This document shows, piece after piece, positions 36,514-49,263 of a stretch of 64,000 nucleotides of DNA (positions are counted from its first letter, which is position 1; every line of letters starts with the position of its first letter). The stretch comes from Pseudidiomarina woesei (lineage in GTDB: Bacteria > Pseudomonadota > Gammaproteobacteria > Enterobacterales > Alteromonadaceae): positions 62,001 through 126,000 of the forward strand of contig NZ_LIPW01000005.1 of NCBI RefSeq assembly GCF_001418345.1. Direction: 5' to 3'. Position numbers and translations under genes: made by a program. The notes under the pieces were generated by a model. That model was given only the letters and a program-made list of their open reading frames with translations, was not told the DNA's origin and ran no database searches.

Positions 36514-36775
36514 TTCAATTTGAATCGAACAGAAAGACTAACACATTGTTGGTTGATTGCCAGTACCAAATTGAAATTTTTTAGAACAATTTTTGCGCGT
36601 TCGCTGACGACTATATGCGCAAAAGGAATCAACATTGATTAAGTTTTTCTATATACTGCTTGTCATAGTTCTTGCAAAAGCAATGTGAACTAATGTTTAC
36701 TAGCTACTGATATATTTGCTCGCGACGTATTTTCGCATAGTATATAAATTATCCAGCCAAACAAAACGTGGTGTT

Positions 36776-37054
36776 ATGGAAACAGAAACGATGAACCTAA
36801 CCAAAGAAGAGCTGCGCCAACTCGAGGATTTCGAGCGTCGTCGCATCGCTTTAAACCAAACTGAATGGTGGGAACGGTTATCCATGGACCAGAAATTTGG
36901 CGTGTACCAATTACAAAAATTCGGTTTTGACCTCGCCTTTATTCGCAACACCGACGATGGCCCGTTAGCGGTTGTGCGCCGCGGCAGCGAGTTTGCCACG
37001 GTCAACCATGAGGGCGATGTTGATTTAAGTCCTAATATTATTTTACGCGACTAA
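36776..37054 (+). CDS. Conserved hypothetical small protein
   Basis: From the ATG at 36776 the protein has 92 residues (METETMNLTKEELRQLEDFE); a second ATG five codons on is possible. It is a soluble protein with a long N-terminal helix containing RRRIALNQTEWWERLSMDQKF. Then comes a beta-rich part, FDLAFIRNTDDGPLAVVRRGSEF and ATVNHEGDVDLSPNIILRD. I do not recognise the family. It is convergent with aroE. Confidence 0.7.
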   Translation: METETMNLTKEELRQLEDFERRRIALNQTEWWERLSMDQKFGVYQLQKFGFDLAFIRNTDDGPLAVVRRGSEFATVNHEGDVDLSPNIILRD

Positions 37055-37070
37055 TCTCCATTGAAACCCT

Positions 37071-37905
37071 TTACCCGTTTAGTTGTGCGCGCAACTGTTC
37101 TATAACTTGTTGGGTGTTCACCTGCTGCAAGTCATGCCAGAGTTTAAATGCAACTGCAGCCTGCTCGACTAACATACCGAGCCCGTCAAACACATTGTTA
37201 ACCCCTGCGTTTTGCGCTTGCTGCATGAATACCGTGGGCTCAGCGCCATACATCATGTCATACGCACAGTCAGCCTTACCGAGTTCGGCCGCTGCTATCG
37301 GCAATAACGCCGCTGCTGACTTGTCCGTTAAAGAAATACTGGTTGCATTGATTACCAAAGCACCTTTGGGTATCGCTAATGCATCAAAGGTGCAAGCAGT
37401 AACACGGCTGTCTTGGCTGTCTTGCGCAAGCTGTTCAGCGCGCGCTGTGGTTCTGTTCACAATAGTGATAGATGCCACCGGCTGCTCCAACAACGCATAC
37501 AGAGCACCGCGCGCGGCGCCTCCCGCGCCCAGCAAAACCACCTGCCGTTGATTAAGTTGTTGGTGACAATTCACCTGTAAGTCGGTGATTAAGCCGATTC
37601 CGTCTGTATTGTCGCCAAGTAGCTGGCCAAGCCCCAAAGGAATGAGCGTGTTCACCGCTCGCGCTTTTGCCGCTCGCGCTGTAAGGTGGGTAGCTAACTC
37701 ATAAGCAGCCTGTTTGAAAGGTACGGTTACGTTCGCACCGGCACCGCCGCAATAAAAGAAATCACTGACTGCGCGACGAAACTGGCCCGCCGATGTTAAA
37801 CTGCGCGTATAAAGTATGCCCAAACCATGCTGCGCGGCAAATGCATCATGAATTTGGGGTGACAAACTGTGTGCAACCGGATTTCCAAATACTGTAAAAA
37901 ACGCC

Positions 37906-37907
<2 letters not shown>
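37071..37907 (-). CDS. aroE: Shikimate dehydrogenase
   Basis: The start at 37907 follows GAGGAAATTAAAC; 278 residues. FTVFGNPVAHSLSPQIH binds shikimate, and GAGGAARGALYAL and NRTTARAEQLA form the NADP-binding domain; NVTVPFKQAAYE holds the catalytic Lys. It reduces 3-dehydroshikimate to shikimate with NADPH in aromatic amino-acid synthesis. In relatives the gene follows tsaC or hemF directly; here an antisense globin gene sits in between. The ribosome binding site lies inside the globin coding sequence. Confidence 0.93.
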
Positions 37908-39805
<1,898 letters not shown>

Positions 39806-39846
39806 TCAACTATTCTCTTGGTTAGTTGTTATATTTTGAATGGCTG

Positions 39847-40242
39847 TTATTTTATCGAAGATTTATAGTCACAGGAATCATCCGCGCAGATCCAGCGTTC
39901 ACCCGCAGCGGTTTTTTTCTTCAGCAGCAATGGAAACTTACATTTGGGGCACGCCTCTTGCACTGGAGGCAAATTAACGGAGTACTTGCACTGAGGATAT
40001 TGGTCGCAGGCATAAAACGAATTGCCAAACCGGCTCGTTTTTTGCACTAACTTACCCTGCTGACAGGCTGGGCAGGCGGCATCTGTGCCGGGGTCAAAAT
40101 CAGCGGCAGTCATATAGTCGCAGTCGGGGTAACCACTGCAGCCAACATAAAGACCGAAGCGGCCTTTTTTAAGTTGCAGATCGCGCTCACACCGGGGGCA
40201 AGGCACGCCCAGCGACTGCGGCTCTAAAAAGTTATCGGTCAT
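39847..40242 (-). CDS. yrdD: Topoisomerase-type zinc-ribbon protein YrdD
   Basis: The 131-residue protein is a chain of three zinc ribbons, with CPRCERDLQL...GCSGYPDCDY, CPACQQGKLV...CDQYPQCKY and CPKCKFPLLLKK...CADDSCDYKS. These resemble the C-terminal zinc fingers of topoisomerase I and probably bind DNA. The function of YrdD is not known. It abuts smg at its start and is followed by tsaC. Confidence 0.9.
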   Translation of the reverse strand: MTDNFLEPQSLGVPCPRCERDLQLKKGRFGLYVGCSGYPDCDYMTAADFDPGTDAACPACQQGKLVQKTSRFGNSFYACDQYPQCKYSVNLPPVQEACPKCKFPLLLKKKTAAGERWICADDSCDYKSSIK

Positions 40243-40716
40243 TTAATGCAATAAACCCTCGGGTTCCTCAAACAGCAAGCCTTCCATTTGATCATAAGCG
40301 TCTTCGTGCCCTGGTACATTAAACAGCACCATTAACACCACCCATTTCAAATCGTCCAGCGTAAATTGCTGAGTGTCTAGCTCCATAACACGGTCAATAA
40401 CCATTTCGCGTGTGGCGAAGTCTAACACACCAAGGTTTTCAAGGTACATTAAGAACCCACGACTGGCACAATCCAGACGTGCAACTTCTTCGGCCGTAAA
40501 GACCCGTGTACTACTGTTCGGCGACTTATTCACGTATGGCAACGTTTGGCTATCTTGCAAGTCAGCCAAGCGCTCTAACCAGGCCAGAGCTTTGTGAATT
40601 TCTTGACGGTGAAACCCTGCACGCGTCAGTTCATCGGTAAGCTCGTCATGATTAACCACAACCTCCATGTCCGAATGAATAAAGTTCTCGAACAAGTACA
40701 TGAGGATATCAAACAT
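40243..40716 (-). CDS. smg: Smg protein (DUF494)
   Basis: The 157-residue protein begins [20 protein letters not shown], contains [22 protein letters not shown] and [25 protein letters not shown] segments, and matches Smg/DUF494 in full length. The role is unknown, although it is always near dprA (smf). It starts 2 bases after dprA stops and abuts yrdD without gap. Confidence 0.92.
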   Translation of the reverse strand: MFDILMYLFENFIHSDMEVVVNHDELTDELTRAGFHRQEIHKALAWLERLADLQDSQTLPYVNKSPNSSTRVFTAEEVARLDCASRGFLMYLENLGVLDFATREMVIDRVMELDTQQFTLDDLKWVVLMVLFNVPGHEDAYDQMEGLLFEEPEGLLH

Positions 40717-40718
40717 CG

Positions 40719-41774
40719 TTAGCGCCTCCCCATTTTTATATAACCACCTGTAACCGAGGTTACATGCCCTTCTAATTCAAGTAACACCAACTGTTCTGTA
40801 ACAGTAGCAACCGGTAGTCCGCTGCGTGCCACAATAGTGTCGATTGAAGTAACCTCTAAACCCACATTAGCCAACAATTTGCGGTTTGCCAAGCTTCGCG
40901 AGCTATTTATTTGCGCACCCTGTGCGCCGTTTACTTCTTTTAAAGATGGAGGCACTGGCGGCAAATTCAACTCTTGTAAAATATCGTCCACTGTCGTGGC
41001 AATGGCGGCCCCCTCTTTTAGCAGCTTATGGCAACCACTATGCGCTATGTTCCATATCGAGCCGGGCACTGCCATCACCGTTTTTTGTTGCTCTCGTGCC
41101 AAGGCCGCAGTAACTAAGGTTCCGCTTTTATATTTGGCTTCAACAACAACCACTAGTTCGGCTAGTCCACTAAGAATACGATTGCGACGGGGAAAATGAT
41201 CCTTCTTTGGTGGCATACCCGGCGCAAACTCGGTAATGACCAAACCACTTTGCATAATTTGCTGCTGCAATTGCCGATTGTGCAGCGGATAGTAAATATC
41301 TGGCCCTGTGCCAAGTACCGCTAGAGTTTTTCCCTCTGCCATGGCAGCCCGATGAGCCTCGGCGTCAATGCCCTTTGCCAAACCACTACTCACCACCAGC
41401 CCAACCCGCGCAAGCCCTCGCGCAAAATGGTTCGCTGTGTGCTGCCCCACGGGTGAGGCATTGCGGCTACCAATAATAGCGACCATGCGCGCCTGCAAGC
41501 AGCTTAAATCGCCATGAGCAAATAATACCAGCGGAGGGTCATTTATGTGCTTAAGCTGCTCAGGGTAGCGCTGGTCGCGCAAATGAATGACATGGCAATT
41601 GGGTTGTGCAGCCCAACGCTGCAGGCGCTCAACATAGGCCGGCGCAATGTTCACTGCGGGCAGTGGAGCTCGAATAAAAATTTGTTCAATTGAGCTTAAA
41701 CTACGTAAATATTTACGATGGGTGCTCGGCGCACTCGCCATAGCAAGTAGCGCCTTCGCGGTTTCAGCTTCCAT
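40719..41774 (-). CDS. dprA: DNA-processing protein DprA (Smf)
   Basis: The 351-residue protein has the Rossmann-like core [71 protein letters not shown], and [25 protein letters not shown]-terminal winged-helix (about 290-350) follows. It loads RecA on single-stranded DNA in transformation and may act in other recombination. It lies in the LysM-dprA-smg-yrdD-tsaC order typical of gammaproteobacteria. Confidence 0.95.
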   Translation of the reverse strand: MEAETAKALLAMASAPSTHRKYLRSLSSIEQIFIRAPLPAVNIAPAYVERLQRWAAQPNCHVIHLRDQRYPEQLKHINDPPLVLFAHGDLSCLQARMVAIIGSRNASPVGQHTANHFARGLARVGLVVSSGLAKGIDAEAHRAAMAEGKTLAVLGTGPDIYYPLHNRQLQQQIMQSGLVITEFAPGMPPKKDHFPRRNRILSGLAELVVVVEAKYKSGTLVTAALAREQQKTVMAVPGSIWNIAHSGCHKLLKEGAAIATTVDDILQELNLPPVPPSLKEVNGAQGAQINSSRSLANRKLLANVGLEVTSIDTIVARSGLPVATVTEQLVLLELEGHVTSVTGGYIKMGRR

Positions 41775-41805
41775 GCCGATAACCTCTCTTGTGAGTTATG
41801 AAAAA

Positions 41806-42891
41806 TTAGAGTTTGAGTGGAATAAAATAGTCACCAATGCTCATCCATTCGCGTGAGCGAACCACAATGGCAAAGCTGGTTTGGTTCTGAACTTCAAGCA
41901 CTAGCATTTGCGCTGTCGCAGACACTGGTAACTGCAACGTGTTGCGCCACAACCGCGAGATATGGTCAGCTGGCTTGTAGTAGTTCACTAAGGTTATTTC
42001 CTCGCCATCAACAAATAGCGTGGAACCCGGGCGCACGGCTTGATACATCTGGCCAACTTCAACGCCATGTTGACGCCCGCGATTAAGCACCACAACGTCA
42101 TATGGGCCTTGCTCTTTGCGATTATTCAATGAGGCAATAATCTGACCGTCAAGCTGCCCACCTGATTCAGGCACAATGACGTCTGGAATATTTAACGGCT
42201 GTGAAGCCAGTAAATAGTCACCACGGCGAATTTCTCGTTGTATTCGGCTTAACTCACCTTCAGCAAGTTCGCCCGCATTGTACGTCACGGTGACATCTCC
42301 GACGTAACGCAGTAACTCACCACCTTCAATGGGTTCGACCGGCGTAAATGCGCTATAGGTGGTTTTTTCCACATCGCCTTTAATAAACACCGGCAACATA
42401 CCGTTCACACGCGGTGCGCCGCGATTATCACCCAAAATTTGCGGCGTATTTTCTAACACTTCAGCGGTTAATACCCGATGTTCGGTTAACAATGGCGCCA
42501 GCATGTCGCGCGAGAAGGTCGGAATTGGGTTATCTTTGCTCTTCACTTGCCCTTCAGGCAACAAAGTTTTGTGCGCTTTACGTGTCAGTTGCGGCTTGCC
42601 ATCTACCCAAACCAACAACAACCGGTCGCCGGGGTAAATTAAGTGTGGATTCGCAACCCCTTCGTTAATGCGCCAAAGCTCTGGCCAATACCAAGGATCA
42701 TTGAGATACAATTCTGAGATATCCCACAACGTGTCGCCTTTTTTCACCACATATTCTTGGGGTGCGCCTTCACGAAGTTGCAGAATATTGCCTTTGGTTT
42801 GTTGAGTTTCAGACTGCGCCATAACAACATGCAGAGGTGAAACCAGCAGAAAACCGATTAATGCAATCGCCGGTAGTTGCCATTTAGTCAT
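41806..42891 (-). CDS. Secreted LysM peptidoglycan-binding protein
   Basis: The 361-residue protein has a signal peptide (MTKWQLPAIALIGFLLVSPLHVVMA) and a LysM domain at about 47-100: YVVKKGDTLWDISELYLNDPWYWPELWRIN, then NPHLIYPGDRLLLV. The remaining part is beta-rich and characteristic of the LysM proteins encoded beside dprA in Pseudomonas, Vibrio and others. It probably binds the cell wall; no catalytic motif was seen. It is the first gene of the dprA operon, divergent from def. Confidence 0.9.
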   Translation of the reverse strand: MTKWQLPAIALIGFLLVSPLHVVMAQSETQQTKGNILQLREGAPQEYVVKKGDTLWDISELYLNDPWYWPELWRINEGVANPHLIYPGDRLLLVWVDGKPQLTRKAHKTLLPEGQVKSKDNPIPTFSRDMLAPLLTEHRVLTAEVLENTPQILGDNRGAPRVNGMLPVFIKGDVEKTTYSAFTPVEPIEGGELLRYVGDVTVTYNAGELAEGELSRIQREIRRGDYLLASQPLNIPDVIVPESGGQLDGQIIASLNNRKEQGPYDVVVLNRGRQHGVEVGQMYQAVRPGSTLFVDGEEITLVNYYKPADHISRLWRNTLQLPVSATAQMLVLEVQNQTSFAIVVRSREWMSIGDYFIPLKL

Positions 42892-42972
42892 GTCGTGCTC
42901 CGTTGTAAAACCGTGTGTTCATCCTCAAATTACGTTAAAATCACGCAAGATGAAACTAGCGAATGAAAGGTT

Positions 42973-43476
42973 ATGAGTAAATTAACAATTTTAAAATATC
43001 CCGACGAACGATTACGCACGGTCGCACAACCAATTAATACGGTTGACGATGCCCTGCGTGTCGACATCGATAATATGTTCGAAACCATGTACGACTCTAA
43101 TGGCGTCGGCTTGGCGGCGACTCAGGTCGATATTCACAAGCGTCTGTTCATTGCTGACTGCAGTGAAGATCAGAACGAGCCACTGGTGTTTATTAACCCA
43201 GAGATTACAGCACAAGAAGGCCATTTCACCAATGAAGAGGGCTGCTTGTCGTTTCCGGGCGTTTACGCAAAAGTAGAACGCGCCGGTAAAGTCACTGTGC
43301 AAGCTCTTGATCGCCATGGTGAGTCGTTTAACTTAACCGCTGAAGGCTTGCTCGCCATCTGCATTCAGCACGAAATCGATCATCTTAATGGTAAGCTTTT
43401 CGTCGACTACTTGTCGCCGCTTAAACGTGACCGCATTCGTAAAAAACTCGAAAAAGAAGCGCGCCTTCAAGCCTAA
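42973..43476 (+). CDS. def: Peptide deformylase
   Basis: The protein has 167 residues, with motif 1 GVGLAATQ, motif 2 EEGCLSFPG (Cys91) and motif 3 QHEIDHLNG (His133, Glu134, His137), the metal ligands and catalytic Glu. It removes the formyl group from nascent proteins. It is the first gene of the def-fmt-rsmB-trkA operon and is divergent from the LysM gene. Confidence 0.98.
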   Translation: MSKLTILKYPDERLRTVAQPINTVDDALRVDIDNMFETMYDSNGVGLAATQVDIHKRLFIADCSEDQNEPLVFINPEITAQEGHFTNEEGCLSFPGVYAKVERAGKVTVQALDRHGESFNLTAEGLLAICIQHEIDHLNGKLFVDYLSPLKRDRIRKKLEKEARLQA

Positions 43477-43494
43477 AGGATAGCCAACATTAGC

Positions 43495-44466
43495 ATGAAT
43501 AAGTTACGCGTTGTTTTTGCCGGCACGCCCGAGTTTGCGGCTGACCACTTGCAAGCCCTTTTGAACGACTCAGCAATTGACGTTGTTGCGGTTTACACAC
43601 AGCCTGATCGCCCAGCCGGCCGCGGCAAAAAGCTGCAAGCCAGCCCAGTTAAAATATTAGCCGAAGGGCATAGCTTGCCAGTGATGCAACCCGTCAACTT
43701 TAAAAATGACGAAGCCAAAGCGCAGCTAGCTGAATTCGCGGCTGACGTGATGGTTGTGGTGGCATATGGCTTATTACTGCCACAAGCCGTATTAGATATT
43801 CCGCGTTTAGGCTGCATTAATGTGCATGGGTCACTATTGCCGCGCTGGCGGGGCGCCGCACCCATTCAGCGCGCACTTTGGGCTGGAGATAGCGAAACCG
43901 GCGTTGCCGTGATGCAAATGGAGGCTGGCCTCGATACAGGCCCAGTGCTTCAAGAAGCTCGCTTAACCATTGAGGCTACCGATACTTCCGCGACGCTCTA
44001 CAGCAAACTCGCGGTGCTAGGCCCACAAGCTTTAGTTGATACGCTTCACAATATAGAAAGCTGTCAAGCCAACGCTGCGGTGCAAGACAATGCCCTAGCT
44101 ACCTATGCGAAAAAACTTAGCAAAGAAGAAGCCCAGCTAGACTGGAATCAACCCGCTGAGGTGCTCGAACGCTGGGTTCGTGCTTTTAACCCGTGGCCAA
44201 TTTGCTGGCTAACGACAGTAACCGGCGATGTGGTGAAAGTATGGCAAGCCGATGTTGTGCCCAGCAACCAACAGCAAGCGGGCAGCATTATTCAGGCGGA
44301 TAAAAGCGGCATTGTGATACAAACAGCGCAACACGCATTACGCTTGTTGCAGTTACAACCACCGGGTAAAAAGCCGATGGCCGCAGCCGACTTTCTGAAT
44401 GGCCGCGCCGACTGGTTCAGTCCGGGACATGTTTTGACAAGCCCAGTAACCGAGACAACAGAATGA
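43495..44466 (+). CDS. fmt: Methionyl-tRNA formyltransferase
   Basis: The 323-residue protein starts [22 protein letters not shown] and has [30 protein letters not shown] and [12 protein letters not shown]. The SLLPRWRG loop and the C-terminal OB fold fit Fmt. It formylates initiator Met-tRNA with 10-formyl-THF. It starts 18 bases after def and overlaps rsmB by 4 bases. Confidence 0.98.
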   Translation: MNKLRVVFAGTPEFAADHLQALLNDSAIDVVAVYTQPDRPAGRGKKLQASPVKILAEGHSLPVMQPVNFKNDEAKAQLAEFAADVMVVVAYGLLLPQAVLDIPRLGCINVHGSLLPRWRGAAPIQRALWAGDSETGVAVMQMEAGLDTGPVLQEARLTIEATDTSATLYSKLAVLGPQALVDTLHNIESCQANAAVQDNALATYAKKLSKEEAQLDWNQPAEVLERWVRAFNPWPICWLTTVTGDVVKVWQADVVPSNQQQAGSIIQADKSGIVIQTAQHALRLLQLQPPGKKPMAAADFLNGRADWFSPGHVLTSPVTETTE

Positions 44467-45776
44467 CTCAACAACCGCTTCGTCCCGGAGCTGCAAGCAG
44501 AGCCGTCGCCGCCCAAGCTATCTTTCAGGTGGTTGAACAGGGGCGTTCGTTAAGCCAAGTGTTGCCCACGTTAAGCAGCCAACTTACGGCGCGAGACCGC
44601 GGTATGGCCCAAGCCTTAGCTTATGGTGTGCTGCGTTACTTACCGCAACTTAATTTCATGGTGGGCTCGTTACTCACGAAACCACTGAAAGGCGAATTAA
44701 AACTACTGCATTCACTACTTTTGGTTGGTGCCTACCAACTTGCCTACATGGGCTCAGCCGAGCACGCGGCCGTGTCCGCAACCGTCGACGCTGCATTGGT
44801 ACTCAAACGCGCCAAACAAAAAGGCTTAGTTAATGGTGTACTGCGCAATATTCAGCGGCAATTGCCACAGTTATTGAAGCAGTTAGAGCAAAAACCAGCG
44901 CTGGCTCACGGCCATCCTCGCTGGCTTGCAGAGCGCATTGAAAAAGCCTACTCGGAACAAGCGACACGTATTTTTACGGCCAATAATGAACAAGCGCCAA
45001 TGTGGCTGCGAATTAACACTCAAAAGACCAATCGAGCCGACTACATGCAGCTACTTCGCGCTGCTGACATTGCGGTGGTCGAAGACGCGCCACTGACAAC
45101 AGCGATTTGCCTTGCTGAGCCGATAGATGTCTACAAATTACCGCACTTCAGTGATGGCTGGGTGTCGGTACAAGACATTGCTGCACAACACGCAGCATGG
45201 TTACTTGAGGCTCAAGCAGGCGAGAATATTCTCGACTGCTGTGCGGCGCCAGGCGGCAAAACGGCCCACATTTTAGAACAACAACCCACGGCCAAGGTTA
45301 TGGCAATTGATGCTGATGCCAAACGCCTAGAGCGTGTGCACGAAAACTTGGCGCGGTTGCAGCTAAACGCGGACGTAAAAACGGCAGATGCAACAGCACC
45401 GGATGACTGGTGGAATGGTCAATTATTTGACCGCATTTTACTGGACGCCCCTTGCTCGGCAACAGGCGTCATTCGGCGCCACCCTGATATAAAGTGGTTA
45501 CGCCGCAACGATGATATAGCGGAGCTTGCCGCGTTACAGGCACGAATTCTTGACGCTTTGTGGCCAACACTAAAACCCGGCGGCACTTTAGTTTACGCAA
45601 CTTGTTCTATACTGCCTGAAGAAAATAGCCAACAGATTGAAGCGTTTAAGCAACGCCATATCGACGCCATAGCGGTTGCAACTAGCCCTCAAGGCAGCGT
45701 AGAGTGGCAATGGTTACCCGGAAGTGAGCATAACGGGGATGGTTTTTACTTCGCAAAACTGGAAAAGCGCACATGA
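44463..45776 (+). CDS. rsmB: 16S rRNA (cytosine-967-C5)-methyltransferase
   Basis: The 437-residue protein has a NusB-like N-terminal domain (about 10-140) and a SAM-dependent methyltransferase domain. Motifs are [33 protein letters not shown] and [13 protein letters not shown]; the two catalytic cysteines are visible. It methylates C967 of 16S rRNA. It overlaps fmt and trkA by 4 bases each, giving tight coupling. Confidence 0.97.
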   Translation: MTQQPLRPGAASRAVAAQAIFQVVEQGRSLSQVLPTLSSQLTARDRGMAQALAYGVLRYLPQLNFMVGSLLTKPLKGELKLLHSLLLVGAYQLAYMGSAEHAAVSATVDAALVLKRAKQKGLVNGVLRNIQRQLPQLLKQLEQKPALAHGHPRWLAERIEKAYSEQATRIFTANNEQAPMWLRINTQKTNRADYMQLLRAADIAVVEDAPLTTAICLAEPIDVYKLPHFSDGWVSVQDIAAQHAAWLLEAQAGENILDCCAAPGGKTAHILEQQPTAKVMAIDADAKRLERVHENLARLQLNADVKTADATAPDDWWNGQLFDRILLDAPCSATGVIRRHPDIKWLRRNDDIAELAALQARILDALWPTLKPGGTLVYATCSILPEENSQQIEAFKQRHIDAIAVATSPQGSVEWQWLPGSEHNGDGFYFAKLEKRT

Positions 45777-47149
45777 AAATTGTCATTCTAGGTGGTGGAC
45801 AAGTTGGCGGCACTCTAGCTGAAAACCTGGTCGGTGAAGATAACGATATCACCGTAGTAGATACCAACAAGGCTCGCCTAGAGGCATTATCCGAACTACA
45901 CGACATACGTACCATTGAAGGTGAAGCTTCACACCCACGGGTGCTGCGCCAAGCCGGATGTGAAGACGCTGATATGCTCATTGCGGTAACCCCAAGTGAC
46001 GAAACAAACATGCTCGCTTGCCAGATTGCTTATACGCTGTACCGCACTCCAAAGCGTATTGCTCGTATTCGCTCGCAAGAATATAGCGATTACAAAGACA
46101 AGCTTTTCCATAAAGACGACATTCCTGTTGACCACCTAATTTCGCCAGAGCAACAAGTAACACAATACATAAAACGACTGGTTGATTACCCGGGCGCATT
46201 GCAAGTTATGGAATTTGCTAGCGGCAGAGCTAGCCTTGTTGCGGTGCGCGCATACTATGGTGGTAAGCTAGTCGGCCACGCTATTTCAACTTTGAAGAGC
46301 CACATGCCTAACGTGGAAACTCGCGTTGCCGCAATTTTCCGCCAAGGCCAAGCGATAAAACCCATGGGCACCACCATTATCGAAGCGGGTGATGAAATAT
46401 TCTTTATTGCCGACACTCGTTATGTGCGCATGGTAATGGAAGAAATGCAGAAGCTGGAAAACCAATATCGCCGTATTATGATTGCCGGTGGTGGCAATAT
46501 TGGTGCCGGACTTGCAGCGTTACTGGAAGAAAATCATCGCGTTAAGCTTATTGAACGCGATAGCGACCGTGCCGAAATGCTCAATGAGCAGCTACAAAAC
46601 ACCACTATTTTGCAAGGTGATGCTTCTGACGAGCGCCTGCTCACCGAAGAGCACATTGAGGATATGGACGTATTCATTGCGGTAACCAACGACGATGAAG
46701 CTAATATTATGTCGTCAATGTTAGCTAAGCGCCTTGGAGCTAAGAAAACCATGGTTCTTATACAACGCCAGGCCTACGTCGATTTAGTGCAGGACAACGT
46801 CATTGATATTGCAGTGTCACCTCAGCGAGCTACAGTTTCGGCCTTGCTATCGCTGATTCGAAAAGGCGATATAGTAAATGCTTACTCACTCCGAAAGGGT
46901 GCTGCAGAGGCCATTGAAGCCATTGCCCACGGCGATGAAAAAACATCCAAAGTCATTGGTAAAACCATTGACGAAATTAAATTACCGCCAGGCACAACTA
47001 TTGGTGCAATTGTACGCGGAAACGAAGTATTGATTGCTCACGATGACACCGTTTTGCAAGCCGATGACCACGTGATTCTATTCTTGGTTGACAAAAAGTA
47101 TATTCGCGAAGTAGAACGTTTATTCCAACCAAGCGCCCTGTTCTTCTAG
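45773..47149 (+). CDS. trkA: Trk potassium uptake protein TrkA
   Basis: The 458-residue cytoplasmic protein has two RCK units. The first has [13 protein letters not shown], with TrkA-C in the middle; the second has [15 protein letters not shown], again followed by TrkA-C. It binds NAD(H) and ATP and gates TrkH. It is last in the def operon. The partner trkH is encoded convergently, 26 bases downstream on the other strand. Confidence 0.97.
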   Translation: MKIVILGGGQVGGTLAENLVGEDNDITVVDTNKARLEALSELHDIRTIEGEASHPRVLRQAGCEDADMLIAVTPSDETNMLACQIAYTLYRTPKRIARIRSQEYSDYKDKLFHKDDIPVDHLISPEQQVTQYIKRLVDYPGALQVMEFASGRASLVAVRAYYGGKLVGHAISTLKSHMPNVETRVAAIFRQGQAIKPMGTTIIEAGDEIFFIADTRYVRMVMEEMQKLENQYRRIMIAGGGNIGAGLAALLEENHRVKLIERDSDRAEMLNEQLQNTTILQGDASDERLLTEEHIEDMDVFIAVTNDDEANIMSSMLAKRLGAKKTMVLIQRQAYVDLVQDNVIDIAVSPQRATVSALLSLIRKGDIVNAYSLRKGAAEAIEAIAHGDEKTSKVIGKTIDEIKLPPGTTIGAIVRGNEVLIAHDDTVLQADDHVILFLVDKKYIREVERLFQPSALFF

Positions 47150-47175
47150 CGCTTGGCTGTTGTGCCGCTCGCTTA

Positions 47176-48627
47176 CTAGCTGCGCCAGAACGTCGGCGTA
47201 AGCAACACTAAAATAGTGAACACTTCCAGCCGGCCGAACAGCATTGCAATGACTAAAAGCCACTTTGCAGCATCTGGAATGCCGGCATAATTGGCTGCTA
47301 CTTCCCCGAGCCCTGGCCCCAAGTTATTCAAACATGCGGCAGTTGCCGAAAACGCGGTAATGTCGTCAAGACCAGTGGCTAACAAACCCAGCATAATTAC
47401 CACAAATACCAAAGCGTAAGCGGCAAAAAAGCCCCATACAGCCTCAACAACTCGGGGTGGCACTATACGTTTACCAAGCTTTACCGAATACATACCTTGA
47501 GGGTGCACCAAACGATTCAGCTCACGCACACCTTGGCGAAATAACAGTAACACCCGCACCACTTTTAGCCCGCCAGCCGTTGAGCTAGCACAACCACCAA
47601 TAAAGCTGGCAAAAATGAGTAGTATTGGCAAAAATAGTGGCCACGAAGCAAAGTCTGTGGTTGCAAAGCCCGCCGTGGTACTAATTGACACTGCTTGGAA
47701 CATGGCTTGGTTGAATGCCAGCTCGGTATTATCGAAAACCTTATGAACCAGCACCGTCATGAAAACAATAATGATCAGTACCGCCTGAATAAACACAAAA
47801 CCTCTTACTTCTGGGTCTTTAAAGTAGCCCCATAATGAACGCCCCGTAATGGCAGCATAGTGCACCGCAAAGTTCATTGACGACAAAATCAAAAACACCA
47901 CGCAAATCGTGTTGATGGTGCTGCTATCAAAATAGCCCATACTGGCATCGTAGGTGCTAAAACCACCCACAGCAATAGTTGAAAACGCATGCCCAATGGC
48001 ATCAAACCAGCCCATACCCGCCAGCTTATAAGCCACCGCGCATACTAAGGTCAATGCCACATAAATGTACCAGAGGTGTTTTGCCGTGTCGGCAATACGA
48101 GGAGTCATTTTGGCGTCTTTAAGTGGGCCCGGAATTTCTGCGCGATAAAGCTGCATACCGCCAATACCAAGCATGGGTAAAATAGCCACCGCTAATACGA
48201 TGATACCCATACCACCTAACCACTGCAGCTGTTGGCGGTAAAACAATATACTATGGGGTAAATGCTCAATACCGGTAAGAATTGTGGCACCGGTAGTGGT
48301 TAGGCCAGAAAATGATTCAAACGCAGCGTCAGTAATTGAGAGTGGCACTTCGGCAGTAAACCACAGCGGTAAAATACCTACCGAGCCCAAAACAGTCCAA
48401 AACAATACGGTAAGCAAAAAGCCGTCACGTACTTTTAAGTCAGAACGTTCGTTGCGATTGGGGTACCACACGACAAATCCGACGACAATACTGACTATAA
48501 ACGACAGCAAGAATGCGACGCCGCCGCCGTCTTCATAGATTAACGCAACAATACCAGGCGGTATTAGAGTGGCGCTAAATAAACAAATTAGTAGCCCAAG
48601 TATGCGAAGGATGCCGCGAAAGCGCAC
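47176..48627 (-). CDS. trkH: Trk potassium transporter TrkH
   Basis: The 483-residue membrane protein has four membrane-pore-membrane units with the selectivity segments SFSGLTTTGATIL, IAVGGFSTYDAS, STTAGFATTD and ATAACLNNLGPGLG. It imports K+ together with TrkA, whose gene is convergent. It overlaps yigZ at its start by a base and is probably co-transcribed with it. Confidence 0.96.
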   Translation of the reverse strand: MRFRGILRILGLLICLFSATLIPPGIVALIYEDGGGVAFLLSFIVSIVVGFVVWYPNRNERSDLKVRDGFLLTVLFWTVLGSVGILPLWFTAEVPLSITDAAFESFSGLTTTGATILTGIEHLPHSILFYRQQLQWLGGMGIIVLAVAILPMLGIGGMQLYRAEIPGPLKDAKMTPRIADTAKHLWYIYVALTLVCAVAYKLAGMGWFDAIGHAFSTIAVGGFSTYDASMGYFDSSTINTICVVFLILSSMNFAVHYAAITGRSLWGYFKDPEVRGFVFIQAVLIIIVFMTVLVHKVFDNTELAFNQAMFQAVSISTTAGFATTDFASWPLFLPILLIFASFIGGCASSTAGGLKVVRVLLLFRQGVRELNRLVHPQGMYSVKLGKRIVPPRVVEAVWGFFAAYALVFVVIMLGLLATGLDDITAFSATAACLNNLGPGLGEVAANYAGIPDAAKWLLVIAMLFGRLEVFTILVLLTPTFWRS

Positions 48628-49247
48628 TAGTTTTCCCCGTTTATTATGGTTAGTGCTACGCGCCCTTGCGTAGCGTTTTTTATGTCATTTTGCAGACTAA
48701 GTGCAGACTCTGCAACTACGGCCAAGCGCATTGATACTTGCTCAGTGAACTCTTGTTCAAGTATTTCACTGTCATAGCGCTTAATAAAATGTTCAATAGC
48801 GTTTTGATCAGCGTAATCGTAGTTGATATACGCCAGTTTGCGTAATATTTTTTCTTGTGTGGGCAATAGCTTAAGCACTTCAGCCACAGCTTGGCTATAA
48901 GCGCGCTGTAAACCACCGGTACCAAGCTTTACCCCACCGAAGTAGCGAGTGACCACAACCGAAACTTCACCCAACCCACTACTTTGCAAAACATGAAACA
49001 TTGGCTTGCCTGCGGTGCCCGAAGGTTCGCCATCGTCGCTCATGGCATAAGCCTGACTATTACCCGGTGCGGCCACAATGGCTGCCGTGCAGTAATGACT
49101 TGCGTCGGGCCATGCATGCTGACATTGAAGCAGGTGCTGCTGATGCGCCTGCATACTGTCTGCGGCCTGTGCCGATGCTATAAATCGGCTGTTTTTTATA
49201 ATTATTTCATTAACGGTGTGCTTGACGGGCACAAGATAACCGGCCAT
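48627..49247 (-). CDS. yigZ: YigZ/IMPACT-family protein
   Basis: The 206-residue protein contains KNSRFIASAQAADSM, SDDGEPSGTAGKPMFHVL and VVVTRYFGGVKLGTGGLQRAYSQA, signatures of the YigZ/IMPACT N-terminal domain. A C-terminal DUF1949-type domain follows. IMPACT relates to translational control in eukaryotes; bacterial members may bind nucleic acids or have proline-dipeptidase-like links, but no clear function is known. It lies between slt and trkH, as fadBA-yigZ-trkH in E. coli. Confidence 0.93.
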   Translation of the reverse strand: MAGYLVPVKHTVNEIIIKNSRFIASAQAADSMQAHQQHLLQCQHAWPDASHYCTAAIVAAPGNSQAYAMSDDGEPSGTAGKPMFHVLQSSGLGEVSVVVTRYFGGVKLGTGGLQRAYSQAVAEVLKLLPTQEKILRKLAYINYDYADQNAIEHFIKRYDSEILEQEFTEQVSMRLAVVAESALSLQNDIKNATQGRVALTIINGEN

Positions 49248-49263
49248 TTTACTCTCGCTACAG

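Larger units (their letters stand above)
36252..36775. other. Region upstream of polA with little coding content
   Basis: About 520 bases, AT-rich after 36515. The region holds a possible small gene (36286-36513), two DnaA-type boxes (36295-36314), a perfect GATTCAA-T-TTGAATC palindrome (36512-36526), and AT-rich promoter-like sequence (TAGTATATAAATT) before the gene at 36776. No RNA gene or repeat array was found. Confidence 0.6.

Noticed and set aside
37055..37070. Terminator between the 36776 gene and aroE
   Set aside because: Only 16 bases separate the convergent genes; no hairpin was visible.
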